Counted from the first letter of the stretch, positions 1 through 9,957 are shown. The stretch: 64,000 nt of DNA from Paenibacillus sp. XY044 (GCF_002257645.1 NZ_NQMO01000001.1:978065-1042064); one strand, 5' to 3'. A program made the numbers and translations. The notes: generated by a model from the letters alone, not told the origin.

Positions 1-157
1 ACGAAGGAACACTGGGCGATTTAATTGTGGATAGAAGCGTCAGCTGGTTGCAACCGAAGGGCGAATGGGGAAGTCATATAACGAATGCGTGATGACGTTG
101 AATCTTTAACGCTTTAAGGTCCAGAAGGATGCATAATTTCATAGGAGGCGTATAGAC

Positions 158-904
158 ATGGGAAAATTTGAAGGTAAGGTAGCCGTTGTCACCGGAGGAA
201 CAAGCGGTATCGGACTTACGACGGCACAACGATTCGTTTCGGAAGGAGCCTACGTATTCATTACTGGCCGTAGACAAAGCGAGCTGGACGCGGCAGTAAA
301 ATTGATCGGTGACCGGGTTACCGGCGTTCAAGGTGACATTTCGAATTTGAAGGACTTGGATAAACTGTTTGATACGGTAAAGCAGGAGAAAGGACATCTG
401 GATATTCTATTCGCAAACGCTGGACTTGGCAGCTTTCTGCCCTTGGGTCAGATTACGGAAGAGCAATACGACACAACCTTCAACGTGAACGTAAAGGGTA
501 CCTTGTTCACCATCCAAAAGGCTTTGCCGCTGTTTCCAAATATGACAGGAAACATCATCATAACCGGCTCGACGGCGGGTACGATCGGCGAAGCAGCGTT
601 TAGTGTCTACGGAGGTACCAAGGCGGCTCTCCGTCAGATGGCGAGGAGTTGGATAATGGATTTGAAAGGCACAGGGATACGACTTAATGTAGTGAGCCCT
701 GGCACGGTCCACACGCCAGCTTATAATGATCTGTTTGGCGAAGCGCTAAATCAAGTTCTTGAATCGGCGAAGAATGTCGTTCCGTTAAGTCGCTTGGGCA
801 AGACGGAGGAGATTGCCAGCGCGGTGATGTTTCTGGCCTCGGAGGAAAGCAGCTATGTGAACGGCGTCGAATTGTTCGTAGATGGCGGTATGGCTCAAGT
901 CTGA
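158..904 (+). CDS. SDR family NAD(P)-dependent oxidoreductase
   Basis: Cytosolic short-chain dehydrogenase/reductase of 248 aa, the usual size for a classical SDR. The cofactor glycine motif TGGTSGIG lies at residues 12-19, the NAG motif (FANAGLG) near 86-91, Ser138 in ITGSTAG, and the catalytic Tyr151 and Lys155 in YGGTK. The Arg-rich stretch TGRRQ after beta-2 suggests NADP(H) preference (inference). The C-terminus has the usual [12 protein letters not shown] and DGG motifs. The ATG is preceded by AGGAGGCG. It stands alone with a hairpin terminator just downstream. The substrate cannot be read from the sequence; similar proteins reduce small ketones or oxidise alcohols. Confidence 0.93.
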   Translation: MGKFEGKVAVVTGGTSGIGLTTAQRFVSEGAYVFITGRRQSELDAAVKLIGDRVTGVQGDISNLKDLDKLFDTVKQEKGHLDILFANAGLGSFLPLGQITEEQYDTTFNVNVKGTLFTIQKALPLFPNMTGNIIITGSTAGTIGEAAFSVYGGTKAALRQMARSWIMDLKGTGIRLNVVSPGTVHTPAYNDLFGEALNQVLESAKNVVPLSRLGKTEEIASAVMFLASEESSYVNGVELFVDGGMAQV

Positions 905-936
905 CCTTGAATCAGAAGGGATGAGCTGTCATTTAA

Positions 937-1271
<335 letters not shown>

Positions 1272-1294
1272 CAATCAGTCATTTACCAGGCTGA

Positions 1295-1900
1295 TTATTC
1301 CTCTATGTCGAACCGGACTTCCTTCCCGGTCGGTTCGCCGCCGAAAGGTCCTCCGATCTCCTCCCTGAACACGAATTCGAGACCGGAGAGCCTGTCCGGA
1401 AGCGCCGGTGACACCACATAGTTATAGGTTGCATTCCCGGAGCAGCTTCCTCCCCTGTCCATCCGGCAATCATAATGCTCTCCCATATGTAACACGAAGT
1501 TCGATATGCCGGTCGAGGTTTGTTCCGGGATCGTTACATCCCAATCCACATACAGGGTCACGACGCTGGCATTGGCGTATTGCCGAACCGAAGTAAGCGT
1601 AAAGAAGTACCCCTCGTGCTCTTGCGAAACTAGCACCGGTAGATGCCGTCGGAAGTCGGCAGGTTCGACGATCGGTTTGAAATACTCGTCAGATCTTAGG
1701 GTCCCAAAAAGGATTTTTAAAAAGTCCTCATAAAGTCCTGTCTCGGCCGACCATTGATCAATGTAAGCGAAAGGCGGGTAACCTGGATTTCCTTCCGAAA
1801 TCTCCTTGCGCTGCTGCAGCAGCAGGCAGATCTGCTTGTCGATCGGGAGTACACGTTCGTCGTAATGCTCGGTGGGGGGAGTAAAAGGCATCCGTTTCAT
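1295..1900 (-). CDS. Hypothetical protein, 201 aa
   Basis: I do not recognise this family. The protein is soluble, acidic, and has no signal peptide or membrane segment. It starts MKRMPFTPPTEHYDERV and has a conserved-looking C-terminal part with a Cys pair (DCRMDRGGSCSGN) and GGPFGGEPTG. Three ATG codons are in tandem (1906, 1903, 1900) behind AGGAGGA; the third has the best spacing (7 nt) and was chosen, the longest alternative adding two Met. It lies downstream of and in the same direction as the AraC gene with about 70 bp between them, so it could be co-transcribed with it. The solid ribosome site and codon structure support a real gene; function is unknown. Confidence 0.75.
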   Translation of the reverse strand: MKRMPFTPPTEHYDERVLPIDKQICLLLQQRKEISEGNPGYPPFAYIDQWSAETGLYEDFLKILFGTLRSDEYFKPIVEPADFRRHLPVLVSQEHEGYFFTLTSVRQYANASVVTLYVDWDVTIPEQTSTGISNFVLHMGEHYDCRMDRGGSCSGNATYNYVVSPALPDRLSGLEFVFREEIGGPFGGEPTGKEVRFDIEE

Positions 1901-1969
1901 CATCATTCCTCCTCGTTTGTTCCATTTTACCCTGAAATGCTAATTGATGGAAAACGGTTGGCGAAATAA

Positions 1970-2824
1970 TCATTCATAAAACAGCAGTCGCTTCGAGTAA
2001 GCATTGCGGAATTCCGTCGGGGTCAACCCCACGATTTTCTTGAAGGATTTCATGAAGTGGTGCGGGTCACTGTAACCCAGCTGATTGGAAATTTCGCTTA
2101 CGTTCTGGTTCGTATCGGTCAGCAGATATTTGGCCAGCTCCATTTTCTGCTGCAAAATGTACTGTTTCAGCGAAATGCCCGAGACGGTTGTAAACAGGTG
2201 GGACAGGTACTTCTCGTTGTAGCCGAAGTGTGAGGCGATTTGGGAGACTTTGATGTTCTCATGCCGGCTCCATTTAATGTAGTCCAGAATATCGTTGTAC
2301 AGCTGGGTTTGCTTGAAAGATTTGCCGGGATTGTTCTTCTCAAAGAACAGCTGGTTGTAAAGCTCGCAGAGGATGACGGTGGACATGTAATCATTTAAGG
2401 TCTGTTCGTTGTAGCCGCGCACGGAATCTTGAAGCTGCTTCATCATGACGATGATTTTCTCGGGATTGTGCAGGGTGCCGCGCTGAGGGATGACGATCCG
2501 CCCGTTCTCATGTGCATGGGTATAGCGGGACAGATCCAGCTTGGGAAGGTTCTGCGAAGACGAGAAGTGCAGCCAATAAAAGCTGCAGTCCGACGGCTTG
2601 GCTCCTTTCTGGCGTGTAGACGGGGGGAGCAGCAAATACTCTCCCTGAGAGACCTCGTAGGTCTCATCGTCTCCGGAAATGTACAGCGTTCCATGCGTCA
2701 TGACAATGAGCTCGTAATCCATCAAGTACCGGCTTAAATGAATCCAATCCGCAGAAGGAGCAACGAACTTGCCGGTAATCTCCATATGGACCGGACGCTC
2801 GACGCGAAGTTGATAGGCATCCAT
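1970..2824 (-). CDS. AraC family transcriptional regulator
   Basis: A 284-aa DNA-binding activator with an N-terminal cupin-like sensing domain (about residues 15-150; motifs SQGEYLLLPPSTRQ and SFYWLHF) and a C-terminal AraC double helix-turn-helix (about 180-275; IASHFGYNEKYLSHLFTTVSG and ISNQLGYSDPHHFMKSFKK, then GLTPTEFR). Arrangement and length are typical for sugar-responsive AraC proteins of Paenibacillus. It is divergent from the binding-protein/permease operon starting at 3026, with a 201-bp shared control region, so it very likely activates that operon (inference from context). The ligand is unknown, perhaps an oligosaccharide. Confidence 0.92.
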   Translation of the reverse strand: MDAYQLRVERPVHMEITGKFVAPSADWIHLSRYLMDYELIVMTHGTLYISGDDETYEVSQGEYLLLPPSTRQKGAKPSDCSFYWLHFSSSQNLPKLDLSRYTHAHENGRIVIPQRGTLHNPEKIIVMMKQLQDSVRGYNEQTLNDYMSTVILCELYNQLFFEKNNPGKSFKQTQLYNDILDYIKWSRHENIKVSQIASHFGYNEKYLSHLFTTVSGISLKQYILQQKMELAKYLLTDTNQNVSEISNQLGYSDPHHFMKSFKKIVGLTPTEFRNAYSKRLLFYE

Positions 2825-2987
2825 CTAAAGTTTCACCACCATTTCTAACCTTTTTCCACCCGATGAAGGGTCGATAGATCCTTAAATTATCACATTGCAC
2901 CAAACGGCACCATCGGCAAGTGCAAACCTTTTGACACAAATTCGATCGTTGAACTATTTTGTGTCCCTGGGATTGAGTATAAGCTTA

Positions 2988-3001
2988 TGTAAACGGATTC
3001 A
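2988..3001 (+). promoter_or_regulatory. Possible CcpA cre site
   Basis: TGTAAACGGATTCA matches the catabolite-responsive element consensus TGWAANCGNTNWCA at all but one position and sits 25 bp before the start of a sugar-binding protein gene, where carbon catabolite repression would make sense. Single-site matches of this kind occur by chance, so this is tentative. Confidence 0.35.
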
Positions 3002-3025
3002 TATAACCCAAGGGGAGGATGAAGA

Positions 3026-4639
3026 ATGAGAAAAATACTCGCGTCCGTGCTCGTGCTTGCGCTTGGAACGTCATTGCTGGCGGGCTGCAGCAGCGGCGGC
3101 AATGACCCGGAGGAACCGATTGCGCAAGGGGGCAAAGTGAAGCTGAAAGCGATCATGACGAAGCATCCGCTCACGCAAAAATTCGAAAACATGAAGTGGC
3201 TCCAGGATGCGGAAGAGAGGGCCGGGGTGGATATCGAGTGGCAGGAAGTGTCCGCCGATTGGGATCAGAAGAAAGGCGCCATGCTGGCGAGCGGCGATAT
3301 TCCCGATTTGATCGTTGGTGTTAATTCCATTACCGATTCGGATTTCGCCCAGTTTCCGGGGTTGTTCCAGGACCTCTCGGGGATGATTGACCCGTATGCC
3401 CCGAATGTAAAGGCGATGTTTGACGCCAAGCCCGAAACGAAGATCATCGCCACGCAGCAGGACGGTAAAATTTACGGGCTGCCCAAGTATCAGCGGTTCT
3501 GGCCCGATACGGCGACCCGGCAGTTTATCAACAAGGATTGGCTGGACCGGCTCGGGCTCCAGATGCCCACGACATGGGATGAACTGTTCGATGTGCTGAA
3601 GGCGTTCAAAGACAAGGATGCGAACGGAAACGGGGATCCGAACGATGAGATTCCGATGGACTTTGCCCCGACGGGCACCGTTGCATTCGGCTACTTTATG
3701 CCGACCGTGCTGCTGGGCAGTGAAGGGATTACGTTATCCGACGGCAGCGGGAGCGGATATTTCGTGGAGGACGGCCAAGTCAAAAACTTTTTCATCGACG
3801 ACCGGTACAAGGAGTTGGTCAAGTTTTTGAACAAATGCTTCAGCGCCGGGCTGATTAATCCCGAAGTGTTTACCCAGGATTATACCAAGTATCAATCGGT
3901 GGCGAGGGGCAAGGGGAATACGGCTTCCGTCGGCTTTACGTGGGGCTGGGAGGTCACAGACCGTTTCGGCAACGCGGTAAGTCCGCAGTATACGGCGATG
4001 GCGCCACTGAAGTTTACGGCAGATTCCACCGTTCAGCAGTCCTGGTCGTACGATTACAACACGCTGAATTACGGCGTAAATGCCGTTCAAATGTCCGCCG
4101 CCTCCAAGCACAAGGAAGCCGCGATGAAATTTATCAACGAATTGTACAACCCTGAGGTCAGCATGCAGGTGCTCTTCGGTTCGCTCGGCACGAACATCAA
4201 GGACAACGGGGATGGGTCGTTTGCCGTGCTGCCGCCGCAGGATCAGGCCATGGATCCGGGGACTTGGAAATGGACGTCGACCTGGGCCGATAACGGACCG
4301 ATGTATATCGCCGACTCGCTGAAGCTGACGCTGGGTACGGACATGCAATCGGTTGGCAAGCAAACTGAGCCGATGCAGCAGGTGCTTGACTCGATCGACA
4401 AGGACAACGACGTCTTTCCGAACCAGTTTATTAAATACAGCGCGGCCGACAACAGCACAATGGCTCTCGCCAACACGGCGCTTGTGCCGATGGCCTTAGC
4501 CAAATGGTCGCAGTGGGTCACCAAAGGCGGTGTGGAGAAAGAGTGGGGTGCCTACGTGGAAAATTGCAAAAAGACGGGGCTTCTGAAAAATATCGAAATT
4601 ATGCAGAAATATTACGACGACTATAAAAGCAAGCTGTAA
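3026..4639 (+). CDS. Extracellular sugar-binding lipoprotein of an ABC importer
   Basis: A 537-aa solute-binding protein. The N-terminus is a lipoprotein signal peptide with lipobox LLAGC (Cys21), so it is anchored on the outer face of the membrane. The length and motifs (SGDIPDLIVG, GKIYGLPKYQ, TWDELFDVLKAFKDKDANGNG) fit the large LipO/LplA-type oligosaccharide-binding proteins. The start has GGGGAGGATGAAGA before ATG. It is the first gene of an operon with two permeases (4724, 5718) and is divergent from an AraC regulator. No ATPase is encoded here; such importers normally share the MsmX-type ATPase encoded elsewhere. The bound sugar is not predictable. Confidence 0.93.
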   Translation: MRKILASVLVLALGTSLLAGCSSGGNDPEEPIAQGGKVKLKAIMTKHPLTQKFENMKWLQDAEERAGVDIEWQEVSADWDQKKGAMLASGDIPDLIVGVNSITDSDFAQFPGLFQDLSGMIDPYAPNVKAMFDAKPETKIIATQQDGKIYGLPKYQRFWPDTATRQFINKDWLDRLGLQMPTTWDELFDVLKAFKDKDANGNGDPNDEIPMDFAPTGTVAFGYFMPTVLLGSEGITLSDGSGSGYFVEDGQVKNFFIDDRYKELVKFLNKCFSAGLINPEVFTQDYTKYQSVARGKGNTASVGFTWGWEVTDRFGNAVSPQYTAMAPLKFTADSTVQQSWSYDYNTLNYGVNAVQMSAASKHKEAAMKFINELYNPEVSMQVLFGSLGTNIKDNGDGSFAVLPPQDQAMDPGTWKWTSTWADNGPMYIADSLKLTLGTDMQSVGKQTEPMQQVLDSIDKDNDVFPNQFIKYSAADNSTMALANTALVPMALAKWSQWVTKGGVEKEWGAYVENCKKTGLLKNIEIMQKYYDDYKSKL

Positions 4640-4723
4640 ACACGAACGGTCCGGTGCAGCCTGGCTGCATCCGGGCCGGAAATGAGGTATGGCGGCGCTG
4701 CTGTCAGAAGGAGGTAATCGGGC

Positions 4724-5686
4724 ATGATTTCACGATCCGGTCCTAAATTAAAGCGGACCGATGTTTTGCCGAAAGCACGCAAAGAGACCGTTCTAAATAC
4801 GTTCAGGCGGGATTATCAGCTGTGGATCATGATCTTGCCTGCGGTTATCGTCATTTTTATATTCAACTACATCCCGATGTACGGCATCCAGCTGGCTTTC
4901 CGCGACTATAACTTCACCAAGGGGCTGACCGGCGGAGAATGGCAGGGACTGTTCTACTTCCGGCAGTTTTTTGATAATTACATGTTCGCCGATCTGATGA
5001 AAAATACGGTGGTCATCAGTGTCGCCACGATTGTACTCAGCTTTCCTGCCCCGATCATTCTGGCACTGCTCATCAATCAGGTCAGGTCGAAGCGGGCCAA
5101 GAAGACGCTGCAAACGACCGTGTATTTGCCGCATTTCATTTCGACCGTCGTCATGGTCGGACTGCTGAGCGTGCTGCTCTCGCCGAACTCGGGGATCATC
5201 GGGCACCTGCTCCAGTGGTTTGGCCTCGGGGATGTCAACCTGCTGGGATCGACCAAGGGGTTCGTTCCCGTATACGTTCTGTCGGAAATTTGGCAGCACG
5301 GCGGATGGAACAGCATTATCTATTTAGCCGCTTTGTCCACCGTGGATCCGCAGCTGTACGATTCCGCGAAGATGGACGGTGCAAGCCGCTGGCAAACGAT
5401 CCGCTATGTCGATATACCCGCCCTCGTGCCGACGATCATCATTTTATTTGTGCTCAGCATGGGCAGCGTCCTGGGAACAGGCTTTGAAAAAGTATTTCTG
5501 ATGCAAAACCCGCTGAACTTGCCGGTTTCCGAAGTGATTGCCACCTATGTGTACAAAATCGGGATCATCAGCAGTCAGTTCAGCTATTCGGCCGCCATCG
5601 GCTTGTTCAATACCGTCATCAACTTTATTTTCCTGTTCATCATGAACATGATCGCCAAGCGGTTCTCGGACATCAGTCTGTGGTAA
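4724..5686 (+). CDS. ABC sugar permease, LplB type
   Basis: A 320-aa inner-membrane permease with six predicted helices after an N-terminal cytoplasmic stretch (residues 1-30). The family marker IFNYIPMYGIQLAFRDYNF is present at about 45-65, and the EAA loop that docks the ATPase is in YDSAKMDGASRWQTIRYVDIP (about 205-226). AAGGAGGT lies 8 nt before the ATG. It follows the binding-protein gene by 84 bp and forms the heterodimeric channel with the next gene. Confidence 0.94.
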   Translation: MISRSGPKLKRTDVLPKARKETVLNTFRRDYQLWIMILPAVIVIFIFNYIPMYGIQLAFRDYNFTKGLTGGEWQGLFYFRQFFDNYMFADLMKNTVVISVATIVLSFPAPIILALLINQVRSKRAKKTLQTTVYLPHFISTVVMVGLLSVLLSPNSGIIGHLLQWFGLGDVNLLGSTKGFVPVYVLSEIWQHGGWNSIIYLAALSTVDPQLYDSAKMDGASRWQTIRYVDIPALVPTIIILFVLSMGSVLGTGFEKVFLMQNPLNLPVSEVIATYVYKIGIISSQFSYSAAIGLFNTVINFIFLFIMNMIAKRFSDISLW

Positions 5687-5717
5687 GGACGGCGATCCCT
5701 GAAAGGAGCATGAAGCA

Positions 5718-6620
5718 TTGGTTCTTACATACCGTAAGCAAAAGGGCGCTGGGGACGTTCTATTTCACGTGCTGGTCACCGTCCTGTGCGTACTGATTTT
5801 TCTGATCGTGGCCTATCCGCTGTACTTCGTCATCATTGCTTCCGTCAGCGATCAATCGCTGGTGTCGACCGGCCAGGTAACGCTGTATCCGAAACATATC
5901 AGTTTTTTTGGCTATCAAGAAATTTTTCAGGATGCCCGCATTTGGACCGGATATAAAAACACGATCATTTACACGCTGCTGGGTACTGCGGTAAACCTGC
6001 TGTTTACGCTGCCGGCCGCCTACGTCTTGTCGCGGAAAGAGTTCCGCGCCCGCCGTTTTTTGATGTTTGCATTTGTCGTTACATTGTTCTTTAACGGCGG
6101 CCTGATCCCAACCTATCTGCTGATGAAGCAGCTGCACCTGACCAATTCGATGTGGGTGTTTATCGTCCCGTTTTCCGTCAATGTGTACAATCTGATCATC
6201 GCAAGGTCGTTCTTTGAGCATTCCATTCCGAAAGAACTGCATGAAGCGGCTTCCATGGACGGCTGCAGCCACTTCACTTTTTTCGTGAAAATCGCGCTAC
6301 CGCTATCCAAGGCGGTGGTGTCCGTCATCGCCCTGTATTACTTGGTGGCGCATTGGAACGATTTTTTCACCGGACTCATTTATATTCAGAGCAATTCGCT
6401 TCAGCCGCTGCAAATCGTGCTCCGGGACATCCTGTTATCCAATCAGGTTTTTTCCTCAGGGGCAGGCTCCGGCGGAGCTGCCGGAGGGTATGCGCAGCAG
6501 TATGCGGATCAGGTCAAATATGCGGTAATCATCGTATCCACGCTGCCGATTCTTATCGTATACCCTTTTATTCAGAAATACTTTGAAAAAGGCGTCATGA
6601 TCGGCTCCGTCAAAGGTTAA
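5718..6620 (+). CDS. ABC sugar permease, LplC/YtcP type
   Basis: A 300-aa partner permease with six membrane helices; begins with the typical cytoplasmic lead and VAYPLYFVIIASVSD. The EAA loop is HEAASMDGCSHFTFFVKIALPLSKAVV (about residues 175-200) and the protein ends in YFEKGVMIGSVKG, the usual ending for this subfamily. The start codon is TTG at 5718 behind GAAAGGAG; an ATG at 5710 is out of frame. It is the last gene of the operon and is closed by a strong terminator at 6648. Confidence 0.94.
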   Translation: MVLTYRKQKGAGDVLFHVLVTVLCVLIFLIVAYPLYFVIIASVSDQSLVSTGQVTLYPKHISFFGYQEIFQDARIWTGYKNTIIYTLLGTAVNLLFTLPAAYVLSRKEFRARRFLMFAFVVTLFFNGGLIPTYLLMKQLHLTNSMWVFIVPFSVNVYNLIIARSFFEHSIPKELHEAASMDGCSHFTFFVKIALPLSKAVVSVIALYYLVAHWNDFFTGLIYIQSNSLQPLQIVLRDILLSNQVFSSGAGSGGAAGGYAQQYADQVKYAVIIVSTLPILIVYPFIQKYFEKGVMIGSVKG

Positions 6621-6647
6621 TGGAGCGGATTCATGCCAGCACGAATA

Positions 6648-6685
6648 GACAAAGCCGCCGGGCAGGTGCGCCCGGCGGCTTTGTC
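6648..6685. terminator. Strong intrinsic terminator, possibly bidirectional
   Basis: Perfect 15-bp stem: GACAAAGCCGCCGGG (6648-6662) pairs with CCCGGCGGCTTTGTC (6671-6685) around an 8-nt loop. It lies between the permease operon (+) and the convergent histidine kinase gene (-). Confidence 0.85.
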
Positions 6686-6745
6686 ATGTCCGAATCATCA
6701 TAATGACCGGACCTTTAGAATCGTTTCGATGCCCGGAACGGATGA

Positions 6746-8332
6746 TTAAGCTCCTTCGGTCAACACCGGCAAAGTAATTGTGAAGACGGATCCCTCGGAT
6801 TCCATGCTCTTGACGGTGAGCGTGCCGTTGTGGTCCTGGATGATTTTATGGCAGATGGATAGACCGAGGCCAGTTCCTTCCTCCTTGGTCGTATAGAATG
6901 GATCGAAGATTTTCGGAAGCAGATCTTCGGGGATGCCTTTGCCTGTATCGGACACATCAATGGTCACAACCAAATCCGTTTGTTGAACCTGAATATGGAT
7001 ATGTCCCGGTTGTTCCATCGCCTCGATGGCGTTACGCACCAGATTGATGAGCACCTGGACGATTTTATCCCTTTCCATTTCAACCATAACGGAATCGCCG
7101 ACATTCTCCATGCTGATGCTGTGCCCTCGCGAAGTCACCTGCGATTCGGTTAAATTTCTCGCTCGTTCCACACAATGCGAAATGGGTTCGGGACGGATGT
7201 TGCCCAGATGCGGTTTGGAAAACTGCAGGAACTCCGCCGTAAGCTCGTTCATGCGGGTGATCTCGTTGGTGATGATATCGACCCATGGCCCGATATTGTA
7301 TGACTGTGATTTGGAGAGGTGGATGAAGCCTTTCAGGGTCGTGAGCGGATTCCGGATTTCATGGGCCATGCCGGCGGCAAGCTCGCCGACGATTTTCAGC
7401 TTTTCACTGCGGAACATTTCTTCCTCCCGCTTCAGCCACAGCATTCTCTTTTTCTGAAACAATCGGTCTTCAGCCAGCATAATAATGTCATGCGAGGTAG
7501 TGCTTTCCCGGGGAAATCTTGCCGTACTGTAGGTAACCTCATAGCCTAGCTTGCCCGATTCAAGAATACCCTGGGCTTGACCAAGCGTTCCTTCGGTATC
7601 CGGGATGACCATCGCGAACCGGTCTCCGGCATATCGGGAGATGGCGAAGGCACTTGAGAAGTAAGTCCGGATAATGAGGGAAATCCTCGTCAAAATTTCG
7701 TTTCCTCCGCGAATGCTTTCCTTATTTACGCTTTTGAAGTCCTGAAAATCCAATAGGATCAGCACAAAAGGAGACTTTTTCGTTTCAACCAATTCATTGA
7801 CGGCACTGACATAACCGTCATAGTTCAAAAAACCGGTCAGAGGGTCATGCGATGCGAGGAATTGGTTTCGCCTCAGCAGGCGCTTTCTTTCGATTTCGGT
7901 TGTAACCAAATAGCGCATCCCCAGCACGATTAAGATAAGACTAATCAAATCGTAGACCGAGACCAGCAGATTGTAGCGGTCCCAAGGCAAATAGCTTAAC
8001 CGGATGATGGTATACATCGTAGAATAAGCGGTAGCCAGCGACAGCGTATACTTCAAGTTCCGGGTATTCCGGGTTTCCATAATAATCAATATAAAATAAA
8101 TAATTTGCGTCCAATTGAGCTGGGAACTCCAATGGAAGAAGGCGAGGCTTACGGATTGAAGAAGCAAGGAATGGCTGTTGGACTCGGTAAAAAAAATCAT
8201 GACCGCCGCCAGCATTGCCCCGGAGAGAAATAGCAGGAAGAGGCTGTCGGCCTTGTCCAACAGAATGGAAGATAACATGATAAATGTAGTTAAGGCAGGA
8301 ATTAAGACGTGTCTTGTCTGTTTTACGATCAT
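6746..8332 (-). CDS. Membrane sensor histidine kinase with degenerate GGDEF domain
   Basis: A 528-aa kinase with three parts: about five membrane helices (residues 1-155), a GGDEF-fold domain (about 165-295) and a C-terminal kinase core. The GGDEF part begins SHDPLTGFLNYDGYV and keeps ILLDFQDFKSVN, but the signature is AGDRF instead of GGDEF, so cyclic-di-GMP synthesis is not expected. The kinase has H-box MAHEIRNPLTTLKG, N-box NLVRNAIEAM, G1 DTGKGI and G2 GTGLGL, close to the sporulation kinase KinA-E type. The start at 8332 is preceded by AGGAG 7 nt away; a longer frame reaches 8386 without such a site. No response regulator is adjacent, so it is an orphan kinase, possibly feeding a phosphorelay (inference). 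Confidence 0.9.
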   Translation of the reverse strand: MIVKQTRHVLIPALTTFIMLSSILLDKADSLFLLFLSGAMLAAVMIFFTESNSHSLLLQSVSLAFFHWSSQLNWTQIIYFILIIMETRNTRNLKYTLSLATAYSTMYTIIRLSYLPWDRYNLLVSVYDLISLILIVLGMRYLVTTEIERKRLLRRNQFLASHDPLTGFLNYDGYVSAVNELVETKKSPFVLILLDFQDFKSVNKESIRGGNEILTRISLIIRTYFSSAFAISRYAGDRFAMVIPDTEGTLGQAQGILESGKLGYEVTYSTARFPRESTTSHDIIMLAEDRLFQKKRMLWLKREEEMFRSEKLKIVGELAAGMAHEIRNPLTTLKGFIHLSKSQSYNIGPWVDIITNEITRMNELTAEFLQFSKPHLGNIRPEPISHCVERARNLTESQVTSRGHSISMENVGDSVMVEMERDKIVQVLINLVRNAIEAMEQPGHIHIQVQQTDLVVTIDVSDTGKGIPEDLLPKIFDPFYTTKEEGTGLGLSICHKIIQDHNGTLTVKSMESEGSVFTITLPVLTEGA

Positions 8333-8527
8333 GTTTATGCTCCTAGGGAAAAAAGTAAAATGCGGCAAGCCCTTATCTACTGCCATTATATCGGATAGGC
8401 CCTAAAAACAATGTCGAATTTCCGTGTCGCCTTGAAAATGATCATGATTTTTTTTCTTCTATGGAGAAAACAAGTTTTATGGTATAAATGACTTCATAAC
8501 AGCACGAAAAAAAGCAGGGGGAGTGTC

Positions 8528-8812
8528 ATGCGGACTTATTTTGTCATCAGCCAGATTATTTATGTGTTATGTTTTGTCCCGTGGCTGTTGATTTGGGGAA
8601 TTTCGTTCATGGGGTTTGACAGCGGAATCAGCGGGACGGCGATCGCCTTGGTTTCCGTGGTCGGCGTGTATCCGCTCGTCACCATTGCTTGTGCCATCAT
8701 GGCCTGGGTGTTCTACAAGAAGAGGAAGACCGCAGCGGTCATCGTGAATTCCATTCCTCTGTTGTGGGTCCTGGGCATCGGCGTACCGGTGCTGGCGTTG
8801 AATCTTTCGTAA
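8528..8812 (+). CDS. Small integral membrane protein
   Basis: A 94-aa hydrophobic protein with three predicted membrane helices (about residues 3-28, 36-60 and 70-92) and a short basic loop (YKKRKTA). AGGGGGAG precedes the ATG. It is divergent from the histidine kinase and stands alone. I recognise no named family; length and composition resemble small uncharacterised membrane proteins of Bacillota. Confidence 0.75.
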   Translation: MRTYFVISQIIYVLCFVPWLLIWGISFMGFDSGISGTAIALVSVVGVYPLVTIACAIMAWVFYKKRKTAAVIVNSIPLLWVLGIGVPVLALNLS

Positions 8813-9024
8813 ACGATAAAAAGAACATGGACGTGCAACAGCCCGGCACATCAGGACCTATCCTGAAATGCCGGGCATTGTTTCTTTTGCAGCCTCAGTA
8901 TTCGGACAAGGGATTATAAAAATATTCGGCACGCTCCATATAGCTCTATACTTTTCTGGAAATATCCACTATTGTTGACTGTGTATCAGTAGTGATGACC
9001 AGAACATTCGGGGAGTGTGAAGCA

Positions 9025-9891
9025 GTGGAGTCTTATGATTGGGATGAGAAGATGGGGTATTTGCGCCGGAGAATGAATCTTTATTATAATGACGACTACA
9101 TCGCGTTTTTGGTCAAATCGGTTTGGAAATGGGAAACTCCGGTAAGGATTGTCGATTTCGGCTGCGGATTCGGGCAGCTGGGCTTGATGATGCTCCCGCA
9201 TTTGCCGGAAGGCTCAACCTATACGGGGATCGATCCGGGAGGAAGGCAGATTGCCGCGGCCAAAGAGCTGTACGCACACCTGCCCTGGAAGGCGGAATTC
9301 ATTCAAGCGGATCTGGAGGAGGCTGACCCGGGCTGCGCGTTTGATGTCGCTGTATCGCACGCAGTGCTTATGCATAGATCCAATCCCCTGCAGCTTCTGG
9401 CCAAGATGGCCGGATGCGTGAAGGATGGAGGGACAGTCATTTGTTACGAGCCCCACGGGTGTGCTTCAATGGCGAGTTATTATTTTGCGGATGTTTTATC
9501 TACGGAAGTCATGCCGCTTGGCCCCCTGCAGAAGCTGCATGAACAAGATGCCTTGCGGACCGGAAAGGACGCGAACATCGGCATGAAGCTGCCGATTTAC
9601 TTTTCGCAGCTCGGGCTGCGCCAGATCGAGAGCAGAATCAGTGATAAAGTGAACTATTACGATCCGGCACAAGATTCCGAGGAAACGAGGGATTTGTTCG
9701 GCAATATGCTGTTTGAATGCCCAGGCCCGGAGGAAGACTCTATTCAGGCTTTGAGCGAGAGGGGGTTGACCTCTGGGGAAGCAGAACAGCTTTACCTTGC
9801 CGAAGATCTGTTATCCCAGATCTATACGCCTTCGATTGCGTTCGCCCATGCACCGAGCATGAAAATTACGTTTGGTACGGTGGTCCGATAA
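9025..9891 (+). CDS. Class I SAM-dependent methyltransferase
   Basis: A 288-aa soluble protein with a Rossmann methyltransferase core: motif I VRIVDFGCGFGQLG (about residues 38-51), the acidic residue after beta-2 in YTGIDPGG, motif II/III QADLEEADPGCAFDVAVSHAVLMH, and post-I VKDGGTVICYEPHG. The N-terminus (YDWDEKMGYLRRRMNLYYNDDYIAFLV) is a recognisable lead of a subgroup with unknown small-molecule substrate. The start is taken as GTG 9025, with GGGGAG 9 nt upstream; the frame extends to 8992 but has no ribosome site there. Monocistronic, closed by a terminator at 9908. Confidence 0.88.
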   Translation: MESYDWDEKMGYLRRRMNLYYNDDYIAFLVKSVWKWETPVRIVDFGCGFGQLGLMMLPHLPEGSTYTGIDPGGRQIAAAKELYAHLPWKAEFIQADLEEADPGCAFDVAVSHAVLMHRSNPLQLLAKMAGCVKDGGTVICYEPHGCASMASYYFADVLSTEVMPLGPLQKLHEQDALRTGKDANIGMKLPIYFSQLGLRQIESRISDKVNYYDPAQDSEETRDLFGNMLFECPGPEEDSIQALSERGLTSGEAEQLYLAEDLLSQIYTPSIAFAHAPSMKITFGTVVR

Positions 9892-9907
9892 CCCCGCTGC
9901 AACAAAA

Positions 9908-9957
9908 AAAAGGAGCTGTACCCAAAGGTTCATTGACCATCGGGTACAGCTCCTTTT
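9908..9957. terminator. Strong bidirectional-looking terminator
   Basis: A perfect 16-bp inverted repeat: AAAAGGAGCTGTACCC (9908-9923) and GGGTACAGCTCCTTTT (9942-9957), with A- and T-rich flanks. It ends the methyltransferase gene. Confidence 0.85.

Noticed and set aside
3-92. Open frame of 29 codons entering from the left edge and ending at TGA
   Set aside because: Could be the tail of a gene cut by the window, but it has no recognisable motif and is too short to support.
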